Source of the DNA: Spirosoma pollinicola
GTDB taxonomy: Bacteria > Bacteroidota > Bacteroidia > Cytophagales > Spirosomataceae
DNA: 64,000 nt
Assembly: GCF_002831565.1 (NCBI RefSeq)
Contig: NZ_CP025096.1
Coordinates: 7,307,014 to 7,371,013 of the forward strand
Reading direction: 5' to 3'
In this document: positions 37,037 through 46,576 of the stretch, one piece after another
Layout: every line of letters begins with the position of its first letter
Position numbering within the stretch: position 1 is the first letter of the stretch
Position numbers and translations under genes: made by a program
The notes under the pieces: generated by a model
What the model saw: only the letters and a program-made list of their open reading frames with translations
Databases searched by the model: none
Told to the model about the DNA's origin: nothing

Positions 37037-38559
37037 TCATTATCGGCACCGGCGCAGGCGGAGGCACCCTCTTACATCAGCTAAAAGGGTCCGGAAAGCG
37101 TATTCTGGTGCTTGAACGGGGGGGCTATCTCCCCCGCGAAAAAGCGAATTGGAACAGCAAAGACGTTTTTCAAAAGGAACGCTATCACACCAACGAAGTC
37201 TGGAAAACCAATGAGGGCAAGGATTTGCATCCGGGAACGGGTTATTGGGTGGGCGGTAATACCAAAGTATATGGGGCCGCCCTGTTCCGATTACGGGAAC
37301 AGGATTTCGATGAACTACAACATGAAGGCGGTATATCACCAGCTTGGCCTTTGAAATACGTCGATTTTGAATCCTACTACACCGCTGCTGAACAACTTTA
37401 CCAGGTACACGGCAAGATGGGTATCGACCCCACCGAACCGTTCCGAACGGAAGACTATACCTATCCTGCGGTAAGCCACGAACCCCGAATACAGGAATTA
37501 CACGACGCCCTGGTCAACGATGGTCATATGCCATTCAACATGCCGGTCGCTATCAGGCTAAACGAAGCTGATCCGCTAAACAGCCCCTGCATCCGGTGCA
37601 ATACCTGCGATGGGTATCCCTGCATGATCCACGCCAAAAGCGATGCGGACATCACCTGTGTCAGACCTTCATTGGACCAGGAAACGGTTACGCTGCTGAT
37701 CAACGCCAAAGTTGATCAGCTTATAACGTCCGAAGATGGAAAAGCAATTGATTATATTAATGTTACGATTGACGGGAAGCCCAGACAATTTAGAGCGGCT
37801 ATCGTGGTAGTTGCCTGCGGTGCCATCAATTCGGCAGCTCTGCTGCTCAAGAGTGCGAATGAAAAACATCCAAACGGGCTGGCCAATGGAAGCGGGCAGT
37901 TAGGCCGTAATTTCATGAAGCACAACAGTGCGGCTATGCTTGGTATTAGCCTGAAAGAAAATCCGACCAGTTTTCAAAAAACACTGGCCTGTAACGATTA
38001 CTATTTTGGTGATAGGGATTTTCCGTATCCTATGGGTCACGTTCAATTGTTGGGCAAATCTGACAAAGGACAGATTGCACCCGACGCTCCATTTTTCACC
38101 CCGGGTGTGGTACTGAGCGAAATGGCTGACCATTCCGTTGACTGGTGGTTTACCGGCGAGGACCTGCCCGACGAAAACAACCGGGTGGCGGTGATCGATG
38201 GACAGATTCACCTGAATTATACGGAAAATAATTTAACGGGTTTTAACCGGCTCATTGCCACCTGGAAGGAGGTATTAGCCAAAATCGATACCAAGCATGT
38301 ATTTATGCCACACGATATTTATCTGAGCAAAGACATCCCGCTGGCTGGCGTTGCCCATCAGGTGGGCACGGCAAGATTTGGTACCGACCCGAACACCTCG
38401 GTGCTGGACCTCAACTGCAAAGCCCATGAAATCGATAATCTGTACGTGGTCGATGGTAGTTTTTTTCCATCCATTGGCGCGGTGAACCCTTCCTTAACCA
38501 TCATGGCTAATGCATTCCGGGTTGCCGAGCACCTGACCAAAACGTTGAATGCGCTGTAA
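37018..38559 (+). CDS. GMC family FAD-dependent oxidoreductase
   Basis: A 513-residue protein. The N-terminal FAD-binding Rossmann motif IIIGTGAGGGTLLHQL is followed by ERGGYLPRE, and the C-terminal part has GVAHQVGTARFGTDP and VVDGSFFPSIGAVNPSLTIM, typical of GMC sugar or alcohol dehydrogenases. It likely oxidises a sugar or alcohol and passes electrons to an unknown acceptor. It lacks a Tat or Sec signal. Its start lies within the GH15 end and its end overlaps the aquaporin start by 11 bases, so the three genes are translationally coupled. Confidence 0.9.
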   Translation: METYDLIIIGTGAGGGTLLHQLKGSGKRILVLERGGYLPREKANWNSKDVFQKERYHTNEVWKTNEGKDLHPGTGYWVGGNTKVYGAALFRLREQDFDELQHEGGISPAWPLKYVDFESYYTAAEQLYQVHGKMGIDPTEPFRTEDYTYPAVSHEPRIQELHDALVNDGHMPFNMPVAIRLNEADPLNSPCIRCNTCDGYPCMIHAKSDADITCVRPSLDQETVTLLINAKVDQLITSEDGKAIDYINVTIDGKPRQFRAAIVVVACGAINSAALLLKSANEKHPNGLANGSGQLGRNFMKHNSAAMLGISLKENPTSFQKTLACNDYYFGDRDFPYPMGHVQLLGKSDKGQIAPDAPFFTPGVVLSEMADHSVDWWFTGEDLPDENNRVAVIDGQIHLNYTENNLTGFNRLIATWKEVLAKIDTKHVFMPHDIYLSKDIPLAGVAHQVGTARFGTDPNTSVLDLNCKAHEIDNLYVVDGSFFPSIGAVNPSLTIMANAFRVAEHLTKTLNAL

Positions 38560-39274
38560 CTGGATCGCCCAATACCCTAAATACGTTGACGAAGCCATGG
38601 GTCTGGGACTGTTCATGGTATCAGCCTGTTTCTTTGATGCCGTGGTGGAATACCATGGGTTGCCTCTCCGGCACGCGCTAACATCAGCTTTGCTAAGGCG
38701 GTTTCTAGTGGGGCTGGCCATGGGGTTGACGGGATTATATATTTTCACGTCGCGTTTTGGTCGGCAATCCGGTGCTTATATCAACCCGGCTGTAACCCTG
38801 GTCCGTTACCGATTGGGCGACATAAACCGGCGAGACGCTATCTGTTATGTTTTATTCCAGTTGGCTGGCGGCAGCCTGGGGGTGTATCTGGTTTATCTGA
38901 TTTTTCCGGACTGGATGCGGTCGGCTGAGATCAACTACGTAATCACGATACCCGGCAAATCGGGTGTCGTGATTGCTTTTTGGGCGGAGTTTTTCATGTC
39001 TTTTTTCCTGATCGCCGTGGTGTTATTTATGGGTCTCAAAAAACGATGGGATCGCTATACGCCTTACGTGGTCTCGTCGCTGATTACCCTGTTCATCACG
39101 GTTGAAGCACCGCTTAGTGGAATGAGCATGAACCCGGCCCGCACATTTGCCTCCGCCATCGTGGGCGGAGAGTGGCACTCATTTTGGCTGTACTGCATAG
39201 CTCCCCTGTCAGGGATGCTGACTGGTGAATGGATGTACTGCCGACTGAAGAAATACATCAGTGCGTTAACCTGA
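38549..39274 (+). CDS. MIP family aquaporin/glycerol facilitator
   Basis: A 241-residue membrane protein with about six helices and the two half-helix NPA motifs: YINPAVTL and MNPARTFAS. The second NPA is followed by R, the selectivity-filter arginine. The choice between water and glycerol cannot be read from the sequence. It closes the GH15-GMC-MIP group. A 1-kb repeat-containing gap follows. Confidence 0.9.
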   Translation: MRCNWIAQYPKYVDEAMGLGLFMVSACFFDAVVEYHGLPLRHALTSALLRRFLVGLAMGLTGLYIFTSRFGRQSGAYINPAVTLVRYRLGDINRRDAICYVLFQLAGGSLGVYLVYLIFPDWMRSAEINYVITIPGKSGVVIAFWAEFFMSFFLIAVVLFMGLKKRWDRYTPYVVSSLITLFITVEAPLSGMSMNPARTFASAIVGGEWHSFWLYCIAPLSGMLTGEWMYCRLKKYISALT

Positions 39275-39456
39275 TTGATCCGGGATCCTGCCCGCACTCG
39301 CTTCTGTTCATCAATGACTTAGCGCTTAGGGAGCCTGAAAAGAAGCCCATGCCCACTTGACCTTGTCATCGTTTATCGGCCAATGATCTGTCAACTTTAC
39401 AGACCTTAACGCAGTAGACCGAATTTAAACACCTACCTTGAGATTTCGGTGATACT

Positions 39457-39546
39457 GACCGCGTCACGATAGACCGCGTCACGATAGACCGCGTCACGAT
39501 AGACCGCGTCACGATAGACCGCGTCACGATAGACCTTGTCACGGTG
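39457..39546 (+). repeat. 15-bp tandem repeat, five exact copies and one degenerate
   Basis: The unit GACCGCGTCACGATA repeats five times without change (39457-39531), and a sixth unit GACCTTGTCACGGTG follows. In the opposite frame it would read as VTRSI repeats, but there is no sign of a gene. Confidence 0.9.
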
Positions 39547-39627
39547 GCCAACGCCGGGAGGTCCCGCTTATTCCCCTTTCCAACAAATAGTTAGCGACAT
39601 GTGCAGTTTGAACAACTGGTGGTTACC

Positions 39628-39653
39628 TTGACGCGGTCTATCATGACGCGGTC
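39628..39653 (-). repeat. Inverted copies of the 15-bp unit
   Basis: TTGACGCGGTC and TATCATGACGCGGTC are reverse complements of the tandem unit (one base different in the second), about 80 bases downstream. The two sets could pair as a hairpin. Confidence 0.85.
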
Positions 39654-40323
39654 AAATGCCTACGGAATTTACTGGTCTGTGCTTCCAAAATCTCCATCTA
39701 ACATTCATTGGGTAACTAAGTTATAGCAATCCTGGATAGTACAAAGATGAGTGGTAGCAGACCCATGACTAATTTGATCATCTATTATGCGGGCATATTG
39801 GTGGCTGAAGTTTGGCCAAATGAATTTAGCTGATTATCAGTAGAGATCAAGTGGGGCGGTCCGTGCTGTTCATTTGCATGACCGTAAATAATTTATCCCA
39901 CTAATCCAGTTGTGAAACTTCAGTTTCAAGTTGAGACGCAAAAACTCAGTCCTGATCGTTCTCAATGCGCATACTGACAGTCATCATTGCCTCCACTGAT
40001 AACCCTCATAGTTCACTTTTTTTTGATACTATACCTTTACAACCGGGCTTTCACCAGTAATTAATCTTGACATCAATAACGTACGGTTCGTTAGCCTGCT
40101 AAACGGATTAGTATATTCTCAGTCTATAAAGTATCGATAGAGCAACTTTTTGTTTTGTCAACAGCGTAGTTTATCCTAATTACTAGGTATGTTTTTAATG
40201 TTCTACCAGCCGAATTGCTTTATCGAATTTAGTGGTGGATGAACGAGATGACTTTCCCAGCCACTATGCGGGTCGCCAATCAGTTATTGTGGGCTACTCA
40301 AAGTTGGCCAATAAGTGTAGAGC

Positions 40324-41262
40324 GTGTTAAACCCCTTAGAAAGTAGTTACGCTGCGGTCAATGGGTGGACAATCGGTCTTGAATCCGCCAACAGCTTTTT
40401 TAACCTGTCTAACCGAATGGAATTTGCCCATACGTTTTTACCGACCGCAGCCTCAGTCGGTTTATTGCCGGTAATCACCTGGTTTTTTATGTTGATCGCG
40501 TTATACGCATTTATCGGTAATTTTATCTTTGCGCTGAGCACACGAACCAGCGTGGCACCCGAACACCGCATTTCCCGCAACTATACCGCTATCATTGCCG
40601 CCGTGGCGGGCATCTCCTACTTTCTGATTCAGAGCTATTACCATGATATGCTCGAAGAGCTGGCACATCTGTCCGACCCCGACAAACGGCTGACACTGAT
40701 CAATCGGTCGTATAATGCTATTGGTCAGCTTCGCTACATGGACTGGGCTGTAACCACACCCCTGTTACTATTGAAAATAGTCTCGATGGTAAAGATTCGC
40801 TATCGTGATCATCAATTGCTCATTAACACGCTGCTGATCGCCGATTTCTTTATGATTCTGACCGGCTACATCGGCGAACAACAGTTATCCGTTGATAATC
40901 AGATTCTGGTGGTGCCTAAACTAATTTGGGGCGCAGTTTCAACTATTGGCTATGTGATTGTTCTGCTCACGCTATGGCGCATCTGGCGAACCTTTGCTCA
41001 GAGTAGTTCCGTTCATCCTGAGGAACGCTGGGGTTTTCGACTGATGGCCCTGATGACCGCCACATTCTGGGGCGTGTACCCCATTGGCTATATCCTGACA
41101 ACCATGGAGGGTGTTAATCTGAACTGGATTCATATTGCCTTCTCCGTTGCCGATATTATCAATAAAGTAGGCGTAGGCGCGATTGCCTTCCAGGCCGCCG
41201 AACAGGTGTTGGAACGACGGGTTTCTGAAGCGGCAACGGCTCCTTACCATACGGTTGGGTAA
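40324..41262 (+). CDS. Microbial (type 1) rhodopsin with D-T-K motif
   Basis: A 312-residue seven-helix protein from a GTG start at 40324; the codon two before it is a stop, and an ATG at 40417 is an alternative. Helix C reads RYMDWAVTTPLLLLKIV: R137, counterion D140, T144, and K151 at the proton-donor position. Helix F has TFWGVYPIGY (W249, Y252, P253). Helix G has D277 and the retinal lysine K281 (SVADIINKVG). Family knowledge: D at the counterion position fits outward proton pumping, and a lysine at the donor position is known from Exiguobacterium rhodopsin. The proteorhodopsin helix-B histidine is replaced by leucine. No carotenoid-cleavage gene is near. Confidence 0.92.
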   Translation: MLNPLESSYAAVNGWTIGLESANSFFNLSNRMEFAHTFLPTAASVGLLPVITWFFMLIALYAFIGNFIFALSTRTSVAPEHRISRNYTAIIAAVAGISYFLIQSYYHDMLEELAHLSDPDKRLTLINRSYNAIGQLRYMDWAVTTPLLLLKIVSMVKIRYRDHQLLINTLLIADFFMILTGYIGEQQLSVDNQILVVPKLIWGAVSTIGYVIVLLTLWRIWRTFAQSSSVHPEERWGFRLMALMTATFWGVYPIGYILTTMEGVNLNWIHIAFSVADIINKVGVGAIAFQAAEQVLERRVSEAATAPYHTVG

Positions 41263-41352
41263 ACGAATTCTATTTATCGTCGTTGCCTGTCTGCATCGGG
41301 ATTATTTACCTGCCAGTTGGACCGTGGTTCACCGGACGCTAGTTGATAGTAG

Positions 41353-41520
41353 TATTTCCGCTACACGTTTGGTCTGTTCTTCGCCCTGTTTCTGTTGTTT
41401 GCCAAGTTTCTGGCGGTGCTGACCATTGCGGAGGTGAAAGCCACTATACAGTCATTGGTCGAAAAGCGGTCGGTATCAGCTACACAGTTAATCCGTGGTA
41501 GCTCCGGCGCTACAGAGTAA
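41353..41520 (+). other. Short open frame without start, possible membrane-protein relic
   Basis: Between stops there is a 55-residue frame reading YFRYTFGLFFALFLLFAKFL, then EVKATIQSLVEKRS. It has one clear hydrophobic segment but no start codon, and its 3' end lies antisense to the stress-protein gene. It may be the tail of a lost membrane gene. Function cannot be stated. Confidence 0.25.
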
Positions 41521-41883
41521 TTCGGTAGCCCGCTCAGCTTCAGTAGTCGATTGGACCTGCACCGTCACGGTAGCATGGATGTTAAGGGAGATGACCTCAG
41601 CGTTTGGGCTAGGACTATTCCCATTTGGATCGGGTTGGTGTGGTTCGGCTCCCTCAAGGTTACCAAAGAGTGAAAACAGAAAATAACCGGATGTGGTCTT
41701 ACCCGGGCCAGAACCACCATCGATAGAATTAGGAGGGACAAGGTCGGTAGCGGCCCGTAAAGACGATTGCGTTGATAGGCTAAGTAACTCGCTGGTAAAG
41801 CCACTACTCAATAATAATTGCACGGCCTGTTGCGCTTCAGCTACGTGTTTAAAAAAGCCAGTAACAGGTTGTAGGGGTATCAT
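41488..41883 (-). CDS. YflT-like stress protein paralogue
   Basis: A 131-residue protein: VTGFFKHVAEAQQAVQLLLS, a flexible middle with GSGPGKTTS, and SLNIHATVTVQVQSTTEAERATELL at the end. The alternation of a short beta strand, an AEQAV-type helix and a final repeat of the same pattern matches the general-stress-protein 17M (YflT) fold, and it resembles the protein at 47616-48083. No signal peptide. It is a single minus-strand gene next to the rhodopsin; its role in stress is inferred from family only. Confidence 0.65.
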   Translation of the reverse strand: MIPLQPVTGFFKHVAEAQQAVQLLLSSGFTSELLSLSTQSSLRAATDLVPPNSIDGGSGPGKTTSGYFLFSLFGNLEGAEPHQPDPNGNSPSPNAEVISLNIHATVTVQVQSTTEAERATELLCSAGATTD

Positions 41884-42238
41884 TTGTAAGGATCCTGACT
41901 AAAGTAGCCATGAAAAGGTATCGTCAATTACCGATCTGGGTTATCGACTAGTATAGATAGCCAACCACCAGCCAGATTTTGACGTGGCGTAAAGATAAGA
42001 ATGCCTGGCCCGCCCGACTATGATGAACGTCAACCGGGTATATGACCATTATCGGACTAATAGAGGACTGGCTCCGTAAACCTGCCCGAATCAAAGGAAA
42101 TGGCGATTCGCCAAAAACACCCTGTCCAGATGCAATAAGCTCGAAAACCATCATATTCGGGGTTGACATCCGTCATAGTTTATGTTTTTTACACGCTTCA
42201 CCTTTATGCTCCCCGAATGCACGTAATCGACTTAACCA
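41884..42238. other. Intergenic region upstream of the receiver protein
   Basis: 355 bases with no gene supported. It separates the minus-strand stress gene from the plus-strand receiver gene and should hold promoters for both. No clear TAnnTTTG box was found. Confidence 0.4.
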
Positions 42239-42664
42239 ATGAAAACGACTACCTCACTCATTTACATGGCGGACGATGATGCCGACGACCGGTATTTTAT
42301 CCGTCAGGCCATCCACGCTACCGATCCTTCAGTAACGATTATAGAAGCGGAAGATGGCGATCACTTGCTATCCTTACTAGATAATTGGTCGCAGGAGCCT
42401 TCTCCCCATCCGGTGCATCTGATCCTGTTGGATATAAACATGCCCAAATCAAATGGGCTGGAGACACTGTTGGTTCTCAAAGCCAATCCAATGCTTCAAT
42501 ACATTCCGACCGTCATGTTCTCGACCTCCGCTCATCCTGACCAGGTAGCGACTGCTTACCAAAGCGGCATTAATAGTTATATCCAAAAGCCAGTATCATC
42601 GCTGGATATGAAACCGATTGCCCAGGCCCTTAACGTTTGTTTTTTAAACGCGGGTTCGATATAA
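42239..42664 (+). CDS. Single-domain response regulator (Rcp1-like)
   Basis: A 141-residue receiver domain: ADDDADD acidic pocket (D12-D14), phospho-acceptor D65 (LILLDINMP), the T/S in MFSTSAH, and K in YIQKP. There is no output domain, as in Rcp1-type regulators that relay to other kinases. It lies 158 bases before the PAS histidine kinase, which could be its partner. No membrane segment is present. Confidence 0.93.
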   Translation: MKTTTSLIYMADDDADDRYFIRQAIHATDPSVTIIEAEDGDHLLSLLDNWSQEPSPHPVHLILLDINMPKSNGLETLLVLKANPMLQYIPTVMFSTSAHPDQVATAYQSGINSYIQKPVSSLDMKPIAQALNVCFLNAGSI

Positions 42665-42746
42665 ATCACGTAATAATTACCGGACGGGTGAAATAACCTA
42701 CACACAGTCAGTTGTAGCTGATTAAGTGCGAAACGGTTTTTTATGG

Positions 42747-42788
42747 ATAGCCAACAGAATAACCCATGAAATGTAGTAGGTTGGCTAT
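42747..42788. promoter_or_regulatory. Inverted repeat in the histidine-kinase promoter region
   Basis: ATAGCCAAC (42747-42755) and GTTGGCTAT (42780-42788) are exact inverse copies 24 bases apart, 34 bases before the kinase ATG. It may be an operator for a dimeric regulator such as the CRP-type protein in this operon. Confidence 0.4.
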
Positions 42789-42822
42789 ACTTTCTTTGTA
42801 CATATCCACTAAATGACGCACT

Positions 42823-45231
42823 ATGGCAGTAACCAATGTCGCTACCTGGGCCTTCCTGGCGGGCGGGGGTGAACTCGGCGAACTGACCCGTACCAAAGAC
42901 TGGTCGCAAACCCCCATTGGCCTGCCTGAACAATGGCCCCCACCACTGCGCACCATTTTGAATATGATGCTCCACGCGCAGGCACCTATGTTTCTGTGGT
43001 GGGGGCCTGAACTGATTCAATTCTACAACGACGCGTATCGGCCCAGCCTGGGCACGACCGGCAAACACCCCACGGCGCTGGGGCAACGCGGGCAGGATTG
43101 CTGGCCCGAATCCTGGCACGCGATTAAACCGATGATTGACCAGGTACTGGCGGGGGAATCGGTTGGAGCCGAAGATCAGTTGATACCGATCCATCGAAAT
43201 GGGCAACTCGAAAACGTGTACTGGACCTTTGGTTATAGCCCCATCCGGAATGAAACCGGTCAGGTAGCCGGGGTGCTGGTCATCTGTCAGGAGACGACTC
43301 AAAAAGTAATCATGGCTCGGGAAGAGCAGGCCCGCTTCCGGTTTGCCATCGAGGCCGCTCAATTTGGCATCTGGGAGGTAGACCCGGTAACCAACCTGGT
43401 GCATTGGGATAACCGGAGCGCCGGGCTTTTTGGGTTGACCAGCAATCAGGATATTCCCTATGTGGCCGCTATTCGGCACATACATCCCGATGATGTAGGC
43501 CTAGTGAATCAAACCGTCCGGCAGGAGATGAGTTCCCGCTCGAACGGACAGTATGACCTTACATACCGTACTATCGGAGCCGAGGATGGACGCCTGCGCT
43601 GGGTTCGCTTCAAGGGCCGTTCGGTCTTTAGCCCGGAGGGTAAACTGGAGCGGTTCAGCGGTATTGCCTACGAGGTTACCAAAGAGGTGTTGGCCCGCCA
43701 GGCGGTAGAGGCCAATGCCACCTATCTGCAACGGGTATTTCGGTCAGCCGCCGTCGGCATGGCTATATTTGAGGGACCCAGTTTTGTGATTGAAGTCGCC
43801 AATCCCAGCGTATGCGCCATCTGGGGACGTACCGAAGCCCAAGTGATGGGTAAGTCCCTATTCGAGGCTCTGCCCGAAGCCGCCGGTCAGGGCTTTGAAG
43901 AGTTGCTCATGAATGTTATGGCCACCCGGCAACCCTTTGTGGGCAAGGAGCTACCCGCCATCATTAACCGCAATGGCCAGTTCATTACCGTTTATTTCGA
44001 CTTCGTTTATGAGCCTTTGCCCGATGCTGACGGGCGGGTGAGCCGCATTCTGGTAACGGCCAGCGACGCAACTGAGCGCAGACGCACCCGGCAGCAGATC
44101 GAAGCCAGTGAAGCCAATCTGCGGATACTCTTTGCTCAAGCTCCGGTGTCCATTTGCATCCTGCGTGGTCCGGAACTGGTCTACGAAATGGCCAACGAAC
44201 GCTACCTGAACCTGGTAGGCCGATCCGCGCTTGGGGATCTGCTGGGAAAGCCGTTGCTGGTGGCGCTACCCGAATTAAAAGAACAAGGCCTTGATGCTTT
44301 GTTACAGGAGGTCATGCGCACGGGGAAAGCCTTCAGAACCAATGAACGTAGCATCGAGCTTTTTCGGAACGGGCGGCTGAAGACCGGCTATTTTGATTTC
44401 ATCTATGAACCCCTGCGGGAAATCAATGGTGGGCAACAACTCACCTCTATTTCCGGCGTATTTGTTATGGCCACTGAAGTAACGGAACAAGTACTGGTCC
44501 GCCAGCAAACCAATCAACTGCTGGCTCGGGAACGGGAGCTGAATGAATTGAAGTCGAACTTCGTCACACTCGCTTCCCACGAGTTTCGCACCCCGATGGG
44601 GACTATTCTTTCGTCGGCCTCCCTGATCGGTCGCTACAACGGGCCGGACGAGGCCCACAAACGAGAGCGGCATGTGCAGCGGATCAAATCAGCCGTACTG
44701 AGTCTGACGGGGCTACTCAATGATTTTCTCTCGCTCAGCCAGATGGAGCAGGCAACGATGTACGGCCGACCAGAACTGCTCGATATCCAGCTGTTTTGTG
44801 AGGAAGTCATGGAGGATATGCATGGCGTTATTAAACCGGGTCAACGGCTGGTGTATCGGCATGGGACAGGCCCTACCACGCTGTCGATCGACAGTCAGAT
44901 GCTGAAGAACATCCTCATTAATTTGCTGGTGAATGCCAGTAAGTACTCCACCGAGGAAAGAGAAATTGAACTAACAACCGCCGTAGAGGACGATCAGCTT
45001 CGGATAATGGTCAAAGATGAGGGCATCGGCATTCCTGATATCGATAAAGACAAACTGTTTATCAGCTTCTTCCGCTCCTCCAACGTAGCGCATGTGGAAG
45101 GAACCGGCTTAGGTCTTTATATCGTGAAACGCTACGTTGATTTACTGGGCGGCACCATTACCTTTACCAGTGAGCTGGATTCGGGCACCATCTTTACCAT
45201 CCACTTACCCTTAGCTATGCCAACTAAATGA
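42823..45231 (+). CDS. PAS-domain hybrid-free sensor histidine kinase
   Basis: An 802-residue soluble kinase. At least four PAS-type segments precede the kinase core: one beginning MFLWWGPELIQFYNDAY, then FAIEAAQFGIWEVDPVTN, VFRSAAVGMAIFEGPSF and LFAQAPVSICILRGPEL. The HisKA site is ASHEFRTP with H586; ATP-binding motifs are NLLVNASKYS (N), DEGIGIPD (G1) and GTGLGLYIVK (G2). No transmembrane helix is visible, so it senses an intracellular signal such as redox, light or a ligand. Its end overlaps the next gene (ATGA), so its partner is probably the receiver-CRP protein. Confidence 0.93.
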   Translation: MAVTNVATWAFLAGGGELGELTRTKDWSQTPIGLPEQWPPPLRTILNMMLHAQAPMFLWWGPELIQFYNDAYRPSLGTTGKHPTALGQRGQDCWPESWHAIKPMIDQVLAGESVGAEDQLIPIHRNGQLENVYWTFGYSPIRNETGQVAGVLVICQETTQKVIMAREEQARFRFAIEAAQFGIWEVDPVTNLVHWDNRSAGLFGLTSNQDIPYVAAIRHIHPDDVGLVNQTVRQEMSSRSNGQYDLTYRTIGAEDGRLRWVRFKGRSVFSPEGKLERFSGIAYEVTKEVLARQAVEANATYLQRVFRSAAVGMAIFEGPSFVIEVANPSVCAIWGRTEAQVMGKSLFEALPEAAGQGFEELLMNVMATRQPFVGKELPAIINRNGQFITVYFDFVYEPLPDADGRVSRILVTASDATERRRTRQQIEASEANLRILFAQAPVSICILRGPELVYEMANERYLNLVGRSALGDLLGKPLLVALPELKEQGLDALLQEVMRTGKAFRTNERSIELFRNGRLKTGYFDFIYEPLREINGGQQLTSISGVFVMATEVTEQVLVRQQTNQLLARERELNELKSNFVTLASHEFRTPMGTILSSASLIGRYNGPDEAHKRERHVQRIKSAVLSLTGLLNDFLSLSQMEQATMYGRPELLDIQLFCEEVMEDMHGVIKPGQRLVYRHGTGPTTLSIDSQMLKNILINLLVNASKYSTEEREIELTTAVEDDQLRIMVKDEGIGIPDIDKDKLFISFFRSSNVAHVEGTGLGLYIVKRYVDLLGGTITFTSELDSGTIFTIHLPLAMPTK

Positions 45232-46442
45232 AAACCATATTAGTCATCGAAGATACCCCCGATATGCGGGAGAACATCGCCGAAATTCTCCAGTTAGCCC
45301 CCTACCAGGTGTTGCAGGCCGCCAATGGCAAACAGGGCATCGAGCTGGCCCGTCAGACGCGCCCCGACCTGATTATCTGCGATATTATGATGCCCGAACT
45401 CGACGGGTATGGTGTCCTGCATATTCTGGGGAAAGACCCTGCTTTAGCCGATGTGCCCTTTATTTTTCTGACGGCTAAAGCGGAGCTGACGGATTTTCGC
45501 TACGGCATGAACCTGGGGGCGGATGACTATTTAACTAAACCCTTCGACGACCATACGCTGCTGAACACGGTGGCCGTACGGCTCCAGAAAGGCGAACGCG
45601 GGCAAACCGAGCCAATCCAAAACCCCGTAGGGTTAGACAACCTGACGAGTGCCCTCTTACAGGAAACCGATACCCACCAGTCGCTCTGCGATAATTATCC
45701 TACCGCGCAGTTTAGTCGGAAACACCGGCTTTTTACGGCGGGTAGCTGGCCGACAGCGCTGTATTTCATCCGCCGAGGTAAAGTCAAACTGTCCAAAACC
45801 GATCTTAGCGGTAATGAGTTCATCACGATTCTGTTCGGGGCGGGTGATTTTGTGGGTTACCTGGCGCTGCTGGAAGAAACGGTTTACCCCGAAACGGCCG
45901 AACTGCTGGATGATTCCGAGGTATGTACTATTCCCAAAGCCGATTTTCTGGCCCTGATTTATCACAATCAGGCAGTGGCCAACCAATTTATCCGCCTGCT
46001 GGCGGGGAATGTGGCCGCTCATCAGGATCGACTGCTGAAACTGGCTTATCAGTCGGTACGCAAACGGGTCGCCGAAGCCTTGCTGATGGTTCAACGTAAA
46101 TATTATTCACCTTTCAGTGATCCTGGGCAATTGGAAAACCGCACCGCATCGGCGGACCGCTCGGATAGCCGTACCACCGACGGTTCAGTCACTTCGCCCA
46201 GGATAGACCACACCAGTGGACTGCGGGTCCACGCTGGTGCCTTGCAGCCGGTTCGCCCGGAGGATGCCAATACATCCCCACCGATGATGCTTTCACGGGA
46301 AAACTGGTCGCACCTGGTGGGAGCCTCCACCGAAACCGTCATCCGAATTCTAAGTGATCTACGGACCGAGGGGTTGATTGATGTGAACGGGAGCCAGATT
46401 ACGTTGCTGGACATTGATAAACTTAACCATCTAAAGCGCTGA
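45228..46442 (+). CDS. Receiver-CRP/FNR fusion transcription factor
   Basis: A 404-residue protein. Residues 1-125 are a receiver domain (ED, D52 in IICDIMMP, K of LTKPF). A cNMP-binding-like domain follows (about 160-270, FIRRGKVKLSKTDLSG, then FGAGDFVGYLALLEE), and a C-terminal Crp-type winged helix (LSRENWSHLVGASTETVIRI). An insert of about 60 polar residues lies before the HTH. It is coupled by a 4-base overlap to the kinase, so phosphorylation by that kinase should control DNA binding. Cyclic-nucleotide contact residues are not obvious, as in FNR-type members. Confidence 0.9.
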   Translation: MKTILVIEDTPDMRENIAEILQLAPYQVLQAANGKQGIELARQTRPDLIICDIMMPELDGYGVLHILGKDPALADVPFIFLTAKAELTDFRYGMNLGADDYLTKPFDDHTLLNTVAVRLQKGERGQTEPIQNPVGLDNLTSALLQETDTHQSLCDNYPTAQFSRKHRLFTAGSWPTALYFIRRGKVKLSKTDLSGNEFITILFGAGDFVGYLALLEETVYPETAELLDDSEVCTIPKADFLALIYHNQAVANQFIRLLAGNVAAHQDRLLKLAYQSVRKRVAEALLMVQRKYYSPFSDPGQLENRTASADRSDSRTTDGSVTSPRIDHTSGLRVHAGALQPVRPEDANTSPPMMLSRENWSHLVGASTETVIRILSDLRTEGLIDVNGSQITLLDIDKLNHLKR

Positions 46443-46576
46443 CAAGGCTCACGCTCAGCAGGTGCCCACCTGATTTCCATCATGGTGCTGTCTGATGGGG
46501 GTTTGTATGGGTAGAATTATTGCTCATAGGTCGGATCGCTTAAGCGAGTGACCTTTGCCTTGTCTGATCAACGGCT

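Larger units (their letters stand above)
39275..40323. other. Intergenic region with 15-bp tandem repeats
   Basis: About 1 kb without a supported gene. It contains the tandem repeat at 39457-39546 and inverted copies at 39628-39653. The rest is AT-rich, with short T-runs near 40010-40020. The promoter of the rhodopsin gene must be at its right end. Confidence 0.6.

Noticed and set aside
39366-39551. Open frame with VTRSI repeats on the minus strand
   Set aside because: The repeated residues come from the 15-bp tandem DNA repeat; no start signal or flanking protein-like sequence supports a gene.
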